Below, piece by piece: positions 21,031 to 28,953 of a DNA stretch of 52,767 bases (within the stretch, counting starts at the first letter, position 1; each line of letters starts with the position of its first letter). The notes under the pieces were generated by a model. It was not told where the DNA came from. It did no database searches and saw nothing but the letters and a program-made list of their open reading frames with translations. The stretch spans positions 65,751-118,517 of the forward strand of contig JAKAPS010000002.1 of NCBI GenBank assembly GCA_021806925.1, given 5' to 3'. The DNA comes from a bacterium (GTDB lineage Bacteria > Patescibacteriota > Dojkabacteria > JAKAPS01). The position numbers and the translations under genes were made by a program.

Positions 21031-21080
21031 ATTATACATAATTTTTAAACTTATTTACATTTATGTTATTTTGATATAAT
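21031..21080. promoter_or_regulatory. Overlapping divergent promoters (PLP enzyme run and LysW-like gene)
   Basis: Minus strand: TATAAT at 21036-21031, 10 nt before the PLP-enzyme ATG. Plus strand: TATAAT at 21075-21080, 10 nt before the LysW-like ATG. The same 6 bp at 21054-21059 reads TTTACA on the plus strand (15 nt from its -10) and TGTAAA on the minus strand (17 nt from its -10), so the two promoters may share a -35 region and compete. Neither gene has a Shine-Dalgarno sequence. Confidence 0.6.
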
Positions 21081-21090
21081 ATGTTACCAA

Positions 21091-21243
21091 ATGACTATAA
21101 TATGTGTTGATTGCGGACATGAAATAATATCAGAGGACGTAGAAGTTCATATTGGTGATACACTTGTATGCAATGTATGTGGTGCAGTTCAATCAGTTGT
21201 TGATAATTCAGGTAAGACTGTAGCCATATCAGAAGAAAAATAA
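21091..21243 (+). CDS. LysW-like zinc-ribbon small protein
   Basis: This 50-residue gene is too short for a normal ORF cutoff. The product has two CxxC knuckles, ICVDCGHEI and LVCNVCGA, framing a short GDTL beta-hairpin, the layout of LysW amino-group carrier proteins. LysW proteins carry an amino-acid intermediate on a C-terminal Glu (EDWGE); here the end is ISEEK, so the attachment residue is not conserved in the known form. Similar small zinc ribbons can also be RNA- or protein-binding. It is divergent from the PLP-enzyme/ATP-grasp run and convergent with murB (20 bp gap). The carrier role is an inference. Confidence 0.7.
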   Translation: MTIICVDCGHEIISEDVEVHIGDTLVCNVCGAVQSVVDNSGKTVAISEEK

Positions 21244-21263
21244 CGAAATATATTATTTTTCTA

Positions 21264-22340
21264 TTAAAAATTCACTCTTATAACTTCAGGTATAAGTGTA
21301 ACATTGTATTGTTCTTTTACCTTTTTGATGGCGTATTCAATTAAATTATTGTAATCCTCTGATGATGTCCCCTCATTAATGAAGAAATTTGCATGTTTTT
21401 CATATATATAGGCGTTATTTATTCTAAAGCCTTTAAGGTTGCAACTATCAATAAGGTATCCAGCAGATATACTTGGTAAATTATATTTTAATTTTTCCTC
21501 TTCACTAAAATTCTTAAAAGTACTTCCGAGCGAATATCCCTTTGGTTGTACATTTACTTTCTGCTTTATCCAGTTTTTTGAAAAATCACTATAAATATTA
21601 ATATTTTCTTGTTTATATAATTTAAAGATGGCTCCAAGTATTACAATTGATTTGTCTTTTTGAAAAATACTTTTATCATATCCGAAATCCAATTCATTAT
21701 TAGAAAGTAACTTTATTTCCCTATTATTTTTTAGAACAACAACAGCGTCAATGTAGTTTGATAATAGCTCAATTCCCCCATGCACATTGTTATATATAGC
21801 ACCGGAAACATTTGCTGGAATATATGAAAACCAGTGTAATCCAGAGAATCCTATTTCTAGTGTGTACTGTATTAAATATGATAATCTTACTCCTGATTCT
21901 GCAAAAACATATACAGGATTGGATTTATCCTCCTTAAAATATATACTTGATAAATTTAAACTTGCAGTGCTTTTATCCCCTTGTTTTAGATCATAATTGG
22001 ATCTAGTTTCAGGTATACTATCGCTTATGCATGAATAATTTTCTAATATAAAAATACCGTTACTAGATATCTTAACAACATCACCGATGTATTTCTTATC
22101 TGAGAATAAAACATCTGATCCGTTCCCTAAAAAAAATGGAACTTTTAGATCCTCAAATTCATTTGTATATTTAAATTTAGTATTTTTAATATATTCTAGG
22201 AAATTTAGCCTATCTATATTTGTATTATATAGATCTCTGAATTCCATATATCTAGAACATTTACCACCTAAATGAATTCTTGTGACTTCACTTAATGGAT
22301 AATTTCGTTTTAATGTATAACTTAATTTTCTTTTTTCCAT
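21264..22340 (-). CDS. murB: UDP-N-acetylenolpyruvoylglucosamine reductase
   Basis: MurB uses FAD and NADPH to reduce UDP-GlcNAc-enolpyruvate to UDP-MurNAc. The 358 aa protein has the FAD-binding VPFFLGNGSDVLFSD, the IPANVSGAIYNNVHGG loop, the catalytic serine in YSLGSTFKNFS, and SAGYLIDSCNLKG...NAYIYEKHANFFINEG near the end, matching type IIb MurB (HANFIVN). It overlaps the O-antigen-ligase-like gene by 19 bp, which suggests co-transcription with it. Confidence 0.93.
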   Translation of the reverse strand: MEKRKLSYTLKRNYPLSEVTRIHLGGKCSRYMEFRDLYNTNIDRLNFLEYIKNTKFKYTNEFEDLKVPFFLGNGSDVLFSDKKYIGDVVKISSNGIFILENYSCISDSIPETRSNYDLKQGDKSTASLNLSSIYFKEDKSNPVYVFAESGVRLSYLIQYTLEIGFSGLHWFSYIPANVSGAIYNNVHGGIELLSNYIDAVVVLKNNREIKLLSNNELDFGYDKSIFQKDKSIVILGAIFKLYKQENINIYSDFSKNWIKQKVNVQPKGYSLGSTFKNFSEEEKLKYNLPSISAGYLIDSCNLKGFRINNAYIYEKHANFFINEGTSSEDYNNLIEYAIKKVKEQYNVTLIPEVIRVNF

Positions 22341-23845
22341 CCGTGTACGATATTAAAACTTAATGCATTTACAAGTCCAAACATGAACCATATCTGCATT
22401 ATATATAGTGTTGAGAATGCGTAATATTGAACAAGAAACGCTAAGAAGACCGCAGTAAGTGCATATAGAATTAACTTGTTTTCTATAGATACATCCTTAG
22501 CACTCAGTGCGTTATAAATATTCCTTGCAATAGTAATTAGAAGAAGTGAGAAAAATACAATCCCCACAATCCCCTCTTCTGCAAGAACTTCAATATATTC
22601 ATTATTGGTTATTCTCCAGCCGATAATTTGAGTTAGTGAACTAGGTTCCGTGTAGTAATTCGGAGCCATGTATGGGCCAAAACTACCTGGACCAATTCCA
22701 ATAAGTTTGTGATTATCAAAAAACTGAATTGCTGAATTGATTGTAAGCGTTCTATCTGAGTCAGTAACTGCACTAGCTCTTGATACAAATGAATTGAAGC
22801 TTAGTGGAGCATGTGCATAGTCTATTATAAATATAATACCTAAAATTATTATTAAGCTAAAAAGTGATATTGTTAAAATAAATTTTAGATTTATTATTTT
22901 TCTAATAAAAAAATAAAGTATTGTTATTAAAGCAACAATACTTGCATACCATGCACCTCTCGAAAATGTTAGAAAAATATTAGTACTCACCAATACAAAA
23001 ACAATTGAAAAAAAGATGAAATCTCTTCTATTCATCTTTATCTTTTCAATTATTTCTTTTACTCTTTTTGAGTGAGTTATCTTCTCAGCTAAATTGCTAC
23101 TAGATAATATGTTTAATAATTTTGTGAATGATAATGACAATGGAATTATTAAAAAATTTCCCCAATACTGTGGTTCATTTTCAGTACCCATTACTCTTGG
23201 GAATCCAAATACTGCCTTTGAATAACTTGCAGTAAGAAGTGAGTATTTCAATGGTAAAAACATTCCAGCTAGAAACTGATATAGTCCAAATATTGATAGA
23301 ATAACCGATGACCATATTAATGTCCTTACAATTTGTTTAAACAAATTTTCAGTTGTAATAAAATTTGAAACTAGAAAGAACACTAACAGTATAAATATGT
23401 CGAATATCATTACCTCAGTGCTTCTAGTCATATTTGGACTTACTGATAGTGATAGTAGTATAGATAAGCTAAAAAGTAATACAAATATATATGTTATATT
23501 CTTCTTTATCTCAACCTTCAAAATACTTTTTGTCTTAATTAATTTAAATAATAAAAGAATAATATATACAATAAATAATATTTGACTAATTTTAATATTT
23601 ATTCCTCCTTTGCTAATTGCTCCAATTCTCTCAAGTGGGAGTGATAACGCAACAAGAACAAATATATATTCAGGATATTGTATAATTCTTTCAATATAAT
23701 CCATGCAAAATAGAGGGATCGCAAATAGCACTATCGTAATTAATAACAATAATGTTAAAATATTCTCAGTGGTAAAATATAGTGACAAGGATGTGACCAT
23801 AACTACTAATGAAAAGATTAAATATATACCTATTTTCAATTTCAC
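22322..23845 (-). CDS. O-antigen ligase/polymerase-like membrane protein (Wzy/WaaL family)
   Basis: The 507 aa protein has about 11-12 transmembrane helices. The family's periplasmic loop is visible as DRTLTINSAIQFFDNHKLIGIGPGSFGPYMA, with the conserved R, H and GxGxG-like features, followed by NEYIEVLAEEGIVGIVFF. LTFSRGAWYAS in the middle is another hallmark. WaaL-type enzymes transfer lipid-linked glycans to lipid A or protein; Wzy polymerises them. With no outer-membrane genes here, glycosylation of surface proteins or wall polymer is more likely. The start is GTG. It overlaps murB by 19 bp. Confidence 0.8.
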   Translation of the reverse strand: MKLKIGIYLIFSLVVMVTSLSLYFTTENILTLLLLITIVLFAIPLFCMDYIERIIQYPEYIFVLVALSLPLERIGAISKGGINIKISQILFIVYIILLLFKLIKTKSILKVEIKKNITYIFVLLFSLSILLSLSVSPNMTRSTEVMIFDIFILLVFFLVSNFITTENLFKQIVRTLIWSSVILSIFGLYQFLAGMFLPLKYSLLTASYSKAVFGFPRVMGTENEPQYWGNFLIIPLSLSFTKLLNILSSSNLAEKITHSKRVKEIIEKIKMNRRDFIFFSIVFVLVSTNIFLTFSRGAWYASIVALITILYFFIRKIINLKFILTISLFSLIIILGIIFIIDYAHAPLSFNSFVSRASAVTDSDRTLTINSAIQFFDNHKLIGIGPGSFGPYMAPNYYTEPSSLTQIIGWRITNNEYIEVLAEEGIVGIVFFSLLLITIARNIYNALSAKDVSIENKLILYALTAVFLAFLVQYYAFSTLYIMQIWFMFGLVNALSFNIVHGWKKEN

Positions 23846-23923
23846 AACGTTTTTAATTCTATGTTTTTACTAGAAGAATTATACACTAAATATATAAATA
23901 TGTGTTAAATACAGATATACCTT

Positions 23924-24637
23924 ATGAATATTATATATATTAACTCATTTGTTCTGGGATTCTTATCATTTTTTTCACCATGTATAATTCCTCTTACCCC
24001 TGTATATATAGGATATATTTTGCAAACTATACTAAAAAAAACAGATAATGGTAATTCGTTTGTATTCTCAATATTAAATATATTTTCATTTTTTATTGGA
24101 GCTTCACTGATATATATTTTTACAGGTACATTTATTTCATTTTTTTCTAATTTAGTGAGAAATGATTACATATTAGTTGAAAGAGTTTTAGGAATCTTTT
24201 TATTTTTTGTTGTTTCAACTAATTATTTAAAATATTTCAAATACCTGAAATATAATTCATTTATTTACAGAATAAAAAATATAGATGTTAAATATTCATT
24301 TATAAAAAATTTTCTTGCTGGTTTTGCATTAACTGCAAATTGGATTCCATGCAGCGGAATATATCTAAGTCTTGAAAGTGTAAGTGTTATTGGATTGCCT
24401 AAAATTGAATCAATACTCTCTCTTTTTATATTCTTCATGGGGTTAATGTTCCCTTTAATCCTATTTTTAATACTTTTTTCATTCTCAATAAATTTAAAAT
24501 TTTTGAAAAATATTAAATTAATTCACTATTTTCAAGAATTTTTTAATATATTTACCCTCCTTATTTCATTGTTATTAATTCTTGGCGTATACAATATTTT
24601 TACATCATATCTTTTCTACTACGTTTCACGCCTCTAA
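23924..24637 (+). CDS. ccdA: CcdA-family thiol-disulfide electron transporter
   Basis: CcdA/DsbD-type proteins pass electrons from cytosolic thioredoxin across the membrane to extracytoplasmic thioredoxin-like proteins. The 237 aa product has six predicted helices. The two catalytic cysteines are in LSFFSPCIIPLTPVYIGY (helix 1) and ALTANWIPCSGIYLSL (helix 4), both in the usual Pro-Cys context. There is no DsbD-type extra domain. No thioredoxin-like partner or cytochrome c gene is in the window. It is followed by nrdR after 66 bp. Confidence 0.85.
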   Translation: MNIIYINSFVLGFLSFFSPCIIPLTPVYIGYILQTILKKTDNGNSFVFSILNIFSFFIGASLIYIFTGTFISFFSNLVRNDYILVERVLGIFLFFVVSTNYLKYFKYLKYNSFIYRIKNIDVKYSFIKNFLAGFALTANWIPCSGIYLSLESVSVIGLPKIESILSLFIFFMGLMFPLILFLILFSFSINLKFLKNIKLIHYFQEFFNIFTLLISLLLILGVYNIFTSYLFYYVSRL

Positions 24638-24645
24638 TTTTATGT

Positions 24646-24677
24646 TTGACAATATGTAAATTAATGGCATATATTGT
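24646..24677 (+). promoter_or_regulatory. nrdR-nrdJ promoter with 7 bp inverted repeat
   Basis: TTGACA (24646-24651), an 18 nt spacer and TATATT (24670-24675) form a good promoter 28 nt before nrdR. A perfect inverted repeat ACAATAT (24649-24655) / ATATTGT (24671-24677) straddles it, spaced by 15 nt. The half-sites resemble the halves of NrdR boxes (ACA.NATAT-type), though two-box spacing is not standard, so autoregulation by NrdR is plausible but unproven. Confidence 0.6.
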
Positions 24678-24703
24678 ATTTGCAAAATTAGAAAAAACAA
24701 AAT

Positions 24704-25138
24704 ATGCCATGTCCAAGTTGTGGGAAACCAACAAACGTAACTGATAAAAGGAACGAAGGTTTTAGGATAAAAAGAAGAAGAAAATGTTCAATTTGTCAGA
24801 TGCGATTTGTTACATATGAGTATTTGGATTCAACTAAATTCAAAATTGTTAAAAAGAATGGAGATATCGAAAAATATTCAAGGGACAAATTAAAGAGGGG
24901 GATTCTCATGGCAGTCTATAAAAGAGGAATAGATGAGCATATGGTTAATGATATTGTTGATGTTATTGAAGTAGAAATCTTCACAAGAAAAAACCACGCA
25001 CTAACTACCTCAGTACTAGGTAGTTTAGTTCTTACTCAATTGCGTAAAATTGATATTGTAGCTTTTATTAGATTTGCCTCGGTCTATGAAAACTATACTT
25101 CAATTGAGCAGTTTATATATAAAATAAATAATTTATAA
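24704..25138 (+). CDS. nrdR: Transcriptional repressor NrdR
   Basis: NrdR is the ATP/dATP-sensing repressor of ribonucleotide reductase genes. The 144 aa protein starts with the zinc ribbon MPCPSCGKPTNVTDKR and RRRKCSICQMRFVTYE, followed by the ATP-cone domain (VKKNGDIEKYSRDKLKRGI to RFASVYENY). The start was set at the ATG that gives the family N-terminus (usually MRCPxC). Its stop codon shares a base with the nrdJ start (TAATG), so the two form a coupled operon, matching the family's known role. Confidence 0.96.
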   Translation: MPCPSCGKPTNVTDKRNEGFRIKRRRKCSICQMRFVTYEYLDSTKFKIVKKNGDIEKYSRDKLKRGILMAVYKRGIDEHMVNDIVDVIEVEIFTRKNHALTTSVLGSLVLTQLRKIDIVAFIRFASVYENYTSIEQFIYKINNL

Positions 25139-27528
25139 TGAAAAAAAATTCTAATATTTTTAATAAAAGAAAAAGTCCAAATGATTACAACAGAGATATT
25201 GTGAACAACTACTATGATCACGATGTTAAGGCTATAAATGAAGAAACAGGAGAATTCAATCAATTTGCCCCTTATGCTACATATATTCCACCAGAAAAGG
25301 ATTCAATAAAAATCGAAGCATATAAGGAAGTTACATCAGGAAGGACATTACCTACAAATCAAAATAATGTATTTATTGATAGATATTCACTAAAGGATAA
25401 AGATGGCAATGCACTTGAAAAATACCCTGAGGCAATGTGGGTAAGAGTCTCAAGAGCCTTAGCATCTGTTGAAAATACAGAAGAATTAAGGCTCGAATAT
25501 GAAAAGAAATTCTATGATGCCATGTATGATTTTAAATATATTCCAGGTGGAAGAGTCTTATCTGGTGCAGGAACAGGAGCAAATGTCACTTACTATAATT
25601 GCTTTGTTATACCGTCTCCAGATGATTCTAGAACAGGAATAATTGAAAATCTAAAAATAATGGTTGAGATAATGGCAAGAGCAGGTGGAGTTGGGATAAA
25701 CCTTTCAACATTAAGACCAAAAGGTTCATATATAAAGACTGTAAATGGACATTCATCAGGTCCAATGGCATGGGCACAACTTTACAGTGTTGCAACAGGT
25801 GACGTAATCAGTCAAGGTGGATCAAGAAGAGGTGCTTTGATGCTTATGCTTGATGTATCTCACCCTGATATAGAGGAATTTATTACATCAAAATCACGCC
25901 CAAATTGGATTGAACACGCAAATCTTTCTGTTGTTATATCAGATGATTTCATGGACGCTGTTAAGAACAACTCTGACTGGGATTTAGTTTGGAACGGAAA
26001 AGTTTATAAAACAATAAAGGCAAGTGAGTTGTGGGATAAGATATGTAGTTATGCCTGGCAACATGCAGAACCAGGGCTTGCATTTTTAGACAGGTATAAC
26101 AAATTATCAAATACATGGTATTTTGAAAATATAAGGTGCACAAATCCTTGCGGCGAACAAGGACTTGGAGAATGGCAGGTTTGTAATTTAGGCTCAATAA
26201 ATCTTTCTGAATTTGTGAAAAACGGAGGTTTTGATTTTAAAGAACTTGAAAATGTTACAAGAACAGCTATAAGGTTAATGGATAATGTTATTGACCAAGG
26301 GTACTATTTCTTTAAGGAAAATAAAGACGCCCAGTTAAATGCTAGAAGAGTAGGACTTGGTACAATGGGTCTTGCTGATGCTCTAATCAAATTAGGAGTG
26401 AGATATGGAAGCGATGAATCATTAGATGTAATTGAAAAAATATATAGAGTAATAAGGGATACTGCATATAGTACTTCAAGTGACATTGCTTTAGAAAAAG
26501 GTTCATTTCCATTGTTTGATAAGGAAAAGTACATGCAAGGTGAATTCATTAAACAATTGCCAAAATCAATTCAAGATAAAATAAGGAAGAATGGTATAAG
26601 AAATTCAGTACTACTTACCCAGGCACCTACAGGTGCAACTTCTCTTCTTGCTGGAGTTTCTTCAGGAATTGAGCCTATATTTTCATTTAAATATATGAGG
26701 CATGATAGAATTGGGGATTATGAGGTTATTCATCCGCTGCTTCAAGAATGGATATCTTTACACCCTGATGTCGAAGATAATATACCTGACTTTTTTGTTT
26801 CAAGCAATGACCTTAAACCTGAAGAGCACGTAAAAGTACAAGCATTGATTCAAAAATATACTGATTCATCAATATCAAAAACTGTATGTGCTCCAAAATC
26901 ATATACTGTTGAAGACGTAAAGAAATTGTATATGTTAGCATATGATACTGGGTGTAAAGGTATAACATTCTATAGAGAGGGGTCTATTGAAGGTGCTGTT
27001 TTGGAAGATATATCAAAGACAAATAAGGAAGAGAAAAAGAAAGTTGTTTTTAAAAATAGAAGTAAAGAACTTAATGGCATTACATACAGACAGGAAACTC
27101 ATTTCGGGAAATCATATATTACAATCAATTCTCTCGAAAATGGCGATATATATGAGGTATTTATTAATCTTGGGCAGGTTGGATCTGATGTAGCTGCAGA
27201 TGCTACAGCATTAGGTAGAATTATATCTTTGAATTTTCAGATTCCAACTGAAATATCAAATACAGATATAGCGTATAAGATAATAAAAAGATTAGATAAT
27301 ATTAAAGGGACGGGTTCGTTCGGTTTAGGACACGATAGAATTACATCAATTGCTGATGCAACTGCAAAGGTTATAAAAAAACATATTGAAAGGGTAAAAA
27401 AAGATAATGATGATAGCCATTTATCAACAAAGGAAGAACTTGATCTATGTCCTAAATGCGGTAATTTAACACTTGTACATGAAGAAGGATGTGCAAAATG
27501 TCATTCATGTGATTATTCAAAATGCTAA
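25138..27528 (+). CDS. nrdJ: Adenosylcobalamin-dependent (class II) ribonucleotide reductase
   Basis: NrdJ reduces ribonucleotides with a radical from adenosylcobalamin, so it needs neither oxygen nor a second radical-generating subunit. The 796 aa protein has the redox Cys in YYNCFVIPSPDD (Cys155), the active-site TNPCGEQGLG (Cys338, Glu340), VCNLGSINLSEF, and the phosphate-binding TQAPTGATSLLAG. A TSCPD-like domain follows, and the C-terminus has two zinc-type knuckles, CPKCG and CAKCHSC, typical of the long NrdJ form. No intein. It is coupled to nrdR. A cobalamin adenosyltransferase gene at 50.8-51.3 kb would supply its cofactor. Confidence 0.97.
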   Translation: MKKNSNIFNKRKSPNDYNRDIVNNYYDHDVKAINEETGEFNQFAPYATYIPPEKDSIKIEAYKEVTSGRTLPTNQNNVFIDRYSLKDKDGNALEKYPEAMWVRVSRALASVENTEELRLEYEKKFYDAMYDFKYIPGGRVLSGAGTGANVTYYNCFVIPSPDDSRTGIIENLKIMVEIMARAGGVGINLSTLRPKGSYIKTVNGHSSGPMAWAQLYSVATGDVISQGGSRRGALMLMLDVSHPDIEEFITSKSRPNWIEHANLSVVISDDFMDAVKNNSDWDLVWNGKVYKTIKASELWDKICSYAWQHAEPGLAFLDRYNKLSNTWYFENIRCTNPCGEQGLGEWQVCNLGSINLSEFVKNGGFDFKELENVTRTAIRLMDNVIDQGYYFFKENKDAQLNARRVGLGTMGLADALIKLGVRYGSDESLDVIEKIYRVIRDTAYSTSSDIALEKGSFPLFDKEKYMQGEFIKQLPKSIQDKIRKNGIRNSVLLTQAPTGATSLLAGVSSGIEPIFSFKYMRHDRIGDYEVIHPLLQEWISLHPDVEDNIPDFFVSSNDLKPEEHVKVQALIQKYTDSSISKTVCAPKSYTVEDVKKLYMLAYDTGCKGITFYREGSIEGAVLEDISKTNKEEKKKVVFKNRSKELNGITYRQETHFGKSYITINSLENGDIYEVFINLGQVGSDVAADATALGRIISLNFQIPTEISNTDIAYKIIKRLDNIKGTGSFGLGHDRITSIADATAKVIKKHIERVKKDNDDSHLSTKEELDLCPKCGNLTLVHEEGCAKCHSCDYSKC

Positions 27529-27575
27529 AGATATATTCTATATTTTTAGAGTTGTAAGTATTATTTTGTTTGTAC

Positions 27576-27824
27576 TCATTTTTTTAAAGGAGGCACGGGA
27601 TCATAGCCTCCTTTTGAAAATGGGTTACATCTAAGAATTCTATAAGAGGCCATTATTGACCCCTTAAATATCCCATGCGTATCTATCGCTTCTTTTCCAT
27701 AATCAGAACATGTTGGTGAATACTTACAATATCCAGCAGGAAAAAATCTTTTAAAAATTCCGTGATCAGGAGATATGGTCTTCTGATATACATCAATAAG
27801 GAATATAAATATCTTTTTCATCAT
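27576..27824 (-). CDS. yidD: Membrane protein insertion efficiency factor YidD
   Basis: YidD is a small membrane-associated protein linked to YidC-dependent insertion. The 82 aa product shows the whole signature: [54 protein letters not shown]. It overlaps the CvpA-CAP gene by 4 bp instead of sitting in the usual rpmH-rnpA-yidD-yidC cluster. Confidence 0.95.
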   Translation of the reverse strand: MMKKIFIFLIDVYQKTISPDHGIFKRFFPAGYCKYSPTCSDYGKEAIDTHGIFKGSIMASYRILRCNPFSKGGYDPVPPLKK

Positions 27825-28807
27825 TGCCCTATAAAATCCTGAACAAAAATCTCTTCGTACTGACTTTTTCCGCCATTTATGACTCCTATTCCTACATCAG
27901 TATAGTTTTGATTTAATATATTTTCTCTGTGAGGAACACTTTTCATAAATCCAATATCTGCTGATGAGACATTTGGAGCTAATGCTATGTTTTCACCTAC
28001 ATAAACAAAGTTCAAATTACTACTTTGTATTCTGTCTAAAGGAGTTTGTCCCTGTGGTGTTATATGCGAAAAAAATCCATTAGTATACATATATTTACCA
28101 TAATTTTCAGCAATTGTTGATAGTGATTTATTTAATTTTAGCGGTTGTAATCCGATACTTTCTCTTTGTGAATTTATGAAATTAAACATTGTTGTCTCGT
28201 CACTTTTGGAAACTGTTGTATTAGTTGTTTTAAAACCTAACTCAATAAGTTTCTCACCGTTTTGTGAAGTGTTATTTGATAATAGATTTGTAGGAAGTGT
28301 AGCAATTTGAGAAATTGTTTGCGAAATATTTGCTCCATATTTGCCTGCTAACTCCTTTGATATATATAAAAGATTTGATGCAATATATGAAGAATTTATT
28401 GCAGTTTTTACATTATTTGGAATTGGTAATATAACAACAACATAAACAATAACTGTAACAATAATAAGACCTTTAATTACACTTCCAACAAACCCTGCAA
28501 TTTGGTTAATATAATTCTTTATTATAATATTGGGAATAAATTTCAGTGAAAGTGGTGCAATAATGTAATATACAAACATAAATATTGTCCAGCACAAAAC
28601 TATAGCAAGGATATCAATATATGATTTAGGTAGAAAATTTAATTTTGGGTATATAAGGTTAAATACTAAATATGAGTACCTTATAGATACATAATATGAA
28701 AGAATATAACCTATTATCTCTAAAACTATTCCAATAAAACCAGTTCTCAATCCTCTTAATCCATAGAAAAGGAGAATACATATAATTATAATATCAATAT
28801 AGTTCAC
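27821..28807 (-). CDS. CvpA-domain / CAP (SCP/PR1) domain fusion protein
   Basis: The 328 aa protein has an N-terminal CvpA-type domain with four transmembrane helices ([36 protein letters not shown]), about residues 1-135. A linker leads to an extracellular CAP domain, about 205-325, with the family features [41 protein letters not shown], and [18 protein letters not shown]; the histidines of FFSH and PHRENI are the usual metal-site residues. CAP domains bind lipids or act on wall components; the activity here is unknown. The start is GTG. It is co-transcribed with yidD. Confidence 0.88.
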   Translation of the reverse strand: MNYIDIIIICILLFYGLRGLRTGFIGIVLEIIGYILSYYVSIRYSYLVFNLIYPKLNFLPKSYIDILAIVLCWTIFMFVYYIIAPLSLKFIPNIIIKNYINQIAGFVGSVIKGLIIVTVIVYVVVILPIPNNVKTAINSSYIASNLLYISKELAGKYGANISQTISQIATLPTNLLSNNTSQNGEKLIELGFKTTNTTVSKSDETTMFNFINSQRESIGLQPLKLNKSLSTIAENYGKYMYTNGFFSHITPQGQTPLDRIQSSNLNFVYVGENIALAPNVSSADIGFMKSVPHRENILNQNYTDVGIGVINGGKSQYEEIFVQDFIGQ

Positions 28808-28914
28808 AATTTATCTGTTAGTAAGTTTAACATAAATTAGCTTTGCATAAAAATTTAGATCAATACAAGAACTTGATATATATTTTTATACCTTTATCTC
28901 ACTTGAAACATTTA

Positions 28915-28944
28915 TTGACACCATTTTGTATAATTGCTTAGAAT
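28915..28944 (+). promoter_or_regulatory. htrA promoter, leaderless type
   Basis: Consensus TTGACA (28915-28920), an 18 nt spacer and TAGAAT (28939-28944), then 9 nt to the ATG with no Shine-Dalgarno sequence. It is the best complete plus-strand promoter among the leaderless-type sites. Confidence 0.7.
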
Positions 28945-28953
28945 ATATAATAT

